Shown here piece after piece: positions 4,341 through 5,850 of a DNA stretch of 5,850 nt. The notes beneath the pieces were generated by a model. That model ran no database searches. It had not been told where the DNA came from and saw nothing but the letters and a program-made list of their open reading frames with translations. The translations under genes were made by a program, and so were the position numbers. Numbering within the stretch: the stretch's first letter is position 1; each line of letters opens with the position of its first letter. The stretch covers positions 1-5,850 of the forward strand of contig CANINJ010000132.1 of NCBI GenBank assembly GCA_947468985.1, given 5' to 3'. Source of the stretch: Bacteroidota bacterium (lineage in GTDB: Bacteria > Bacteroidota > Bacteroidia > Flavobacteriales > Flavobacteriaceae).

Positions 4341-5850
4341 TGAATCAAATTAAAAAAAATAACCTAAAAACGGTTTTATTTACCGTGGTAGTTCTAGTCG
4401 TTTTAAACGGGATTGGAAGTCAGTTTTTTCATCGTTTTGATTTAACAAAAGACCACAGATATACCCTTTCGCCTACTTCGTTGAAAATAATTCAAGACAT
4501 CAAAGAGCCTTTGATAATTGATGTATTTTTAAAAGGGGAATTTCCTGGTGAATTCAAGAAATTACAAACCGAAACGCAACAATTATTAGAAGAATTCAAA
4601 GCCTATAATTCTAATATTGTTTTTCAATTCGTCAATCCATTGGAAAACGAAGAAGAAAAAGATACGATAATGCAATCGTTTATGAATAGAGGCTTAACGC
4701 CAATAAATGTAACGTTGGACGACAAAGGAAAACAGACGCAAGAAGTGGTTTTTCCGTGGGCAATTGCAACTTATCACGGGCGAAGTGTGAAAGTGCCGTT
4801 GTTGAAAAATATGATGGGTGCTTCCACCGCTGAAAAAGTGGTGAGTTCGGTGCAACATTTGGAATATGCTTTTGCAAATGCGTTTAATACGATTGCTAAA
4901 GCAAAAGAAAAAAAGGTTGCCATCATCAAAGGTAACGGCGAATTGCAGGATTTATTAATGGCAGATTTCATCAAGCAAGTCCGCGAAAATTACTATATCG
5001 GAACCTTCACTTTAGATTCTGTAGCCAAAAAACCGAATGAAAGTTTGTCGTATTTAAAAAAATATGATTTGGCTATTATTGCAAAACCAACCGAAAAATT
5101 TTCTGATGAAGAGAAATTAGTTTTGGATCAATTTGTGATGAACGGCGGAAAAACATTGTGGCTTGTGGATCAAGTGAATATGGAAATGGACAGTTTGTAT
5201 AATGATTCAGGAACAACTTTGGCATTTCCAAACGACTTGAATTTGAATGATATGTTGTTTAAATATGGCGTGAGAATCAACCCAGATTTGGTGAAAGATT
5301 TAATGGCGACACCCATTGCTCTTGCCACTGGCGACAAAGGAAGTGCAGCACAATACACACAGTTTCCGTGGTTTTATTCGCCAATGATTTATCCATCGGC
5401 AAAACATCCAATTGTAAGCAACCTTGATGCGGTGAAATTTGAATTCGCAAGCGGAATTGACACCTTAAAAAATGGAATTAAGAAAACGGTGTTATTGAAA
5501 TCTTCGCCTTATTCTAAATTAGTTGGTGCGCCTGTTGAAGTCAAATTGGATATGGTTCAAGAAAGACCCGAACAATCAGAATTCCAAAACAAAGGAAATA
5601 TTCCCGTAGCCGTTTTATTAGAAGGCGAATTTCATTCTGTTTTTGAAAACCGCGTGATGCCTTTTCAGGAAAAAACATTTGAATCCAAAGGGAAAAATAA
5701 TAAAATGATTGTTATTTCTGATGGCGATGTTATCAGAAATCAATTGGATAAAAACTACCAACCTTTAGAACTTGGTTATGACAAATGGACCAATAAACTA
5801 TACGGAAATAAAGAGTTTTTGATGAATTGTGTCAATTATTTATTGGACGA
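4340..5850 (+). CDS. gldG: Gliding motility ABC transporter component GldG (3' end beyond window)
   Basis: The reading frame is open from the ATG at 4340 to the right edge, 503 codons plus two bases, with no stop or frameshift. GldG proteins are about 560 residues, so roughly the last tenth is missing, including an expected C-terminal membrane segment. The N-terminus has one hydrophobic helix (about 10-28) followed by RFDLTKDHRYTLSPTSLKII (32-51), a signature of GldG and of related ABC-transporter auxiliary proteins. The long remainder is a predicted periplasmic domain, with VAIIKGNGELQDLL (193-206) matching the conserved (K/G)GNGE-type block and later TLWLVD and MIVISDGDV strands typical of a Rossmann-like fold. 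It acts with GldF and GldA in the gliding-associated transporter. It begins on the last base of the gldF stop codon, so the two proteins are probably made in a coupled way. Confidence 0.93.
   Translation, partial: MNQIKKNNLKTVLFTVVVLVVLNGIGSQFFHRFDLTKDHRYTLSPTSLKIIQDIKEPLIIDVFLKGEFPGEFKKLQTETQQLLEEFKAYNSNIVFQFVNPLENEEEKDTIMQSFMNRGLTPINVTLDDKGKQTQEVVFPWAIATYHGRSVKVPLLKNMMGASTAEKVVSSVQHLEYAFANAFNTIAKAKEKKVAIIKGNGELQDLLMADFIKQVRENYYIGTFTLDSVAKKPNESLSYLKKYDLAIIAKPTEKFSDEEKLVLDQFVMNGGKTLWLVDQVNMEMDSLYNDSGTTLAFPNDLNLNDMLFKYGVRINPDLVKDLMATPIALATGDKGSAAQYTQFPWFYSPMIYPSAKHPIVSNLDAVKFEFASGIDTLKNGIKKTVLLKSSPYSKLVGAPVEVKLDMVQERPEQSEFQNKGNIPVAVLLEGEFHSVFENRVMPFQEKTFESKGKNNKMIVISDGDVIRNQLDKNYQPLELGYDKWTNKLYGNKEFLMNCVNYLLD

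Noticed and set aside
4680..5358. Three short minus-strand open frames (4680-4877, 4774-4974, 5170-5358).
   Set aside because: All are antisense to gldG, which is continuous and conserved; none has a credible product.

Overview
The window looks like a chromosomal segment from a member of the Bacteroidota, most likely a Flavobacterium or close relative. The DNA is AT-rich, the genes lack strong Shine-Dalgarno sequences, the intergenic gaps contain matches to the Bacteroidota promoter -7 element (TAnnTTTG), and the right half encodes the gliding-motility ABC transporter proteins GldF and GldG, which are characteristic of this phylum.

Layout, left to right. Positions 47-976 (+) encode a complete Mrr-type (type IV) restriction endonuclease, with an N-terminal winged-helix domain and a C-terminal PD-(D/E)xK-like nuclease domain. 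Positions 977-1354 are a 378-base non-coding island between convergent genes. It holds two GC-rich repeat units of a type dispersed in flavobacterial genomes, a 20-base tandem direct repeat with a small hairpin, and a structured segment (about 1201-1295) resembling the flavobacterial Flavo-1 RNA motif. Positions 1355-2305 (-) encode a PhoH-like ATPase that starts at TTG. A 105-base divergent promoter region follows, with candidate -7 boxes for both directions facing each other. From 2411 to the window end (+) there is a tight gene cluster: a SAM hydroxide adenosyltransferase-fold protein (DUF62), a small antibiotic-biosynthesis-monooxygenase (ABM) domain protein, gldF, and gldG, which runs off the right edge.

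How the genes fit together. GldF and GldG form the membrane part of an ABC-2 type transporter whose ATPase, GldA, is not in this window. Their junction (TAATG) predicts translational coupling. The DUF62 and ABM genes precede them in the same direction with short gaps, so all four are probably co-transcribed, but no functional link to gliding is visible. PhoH is transcribed divergently. The Mrr gene is probably an unrelated defence gene beside the repeat-rich island.

Most of the window is ordinary flavobacterial chromosome. The points most worth a second look are the Flavo-1-like element and its repeat-rich surroundings, the apparent loss of two of three catalytic residues in the DUF62 protein, and the overlapping face-to-face promoters between phoH and the DUF62 gene. 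I did not find a clearly new multi-gene system.
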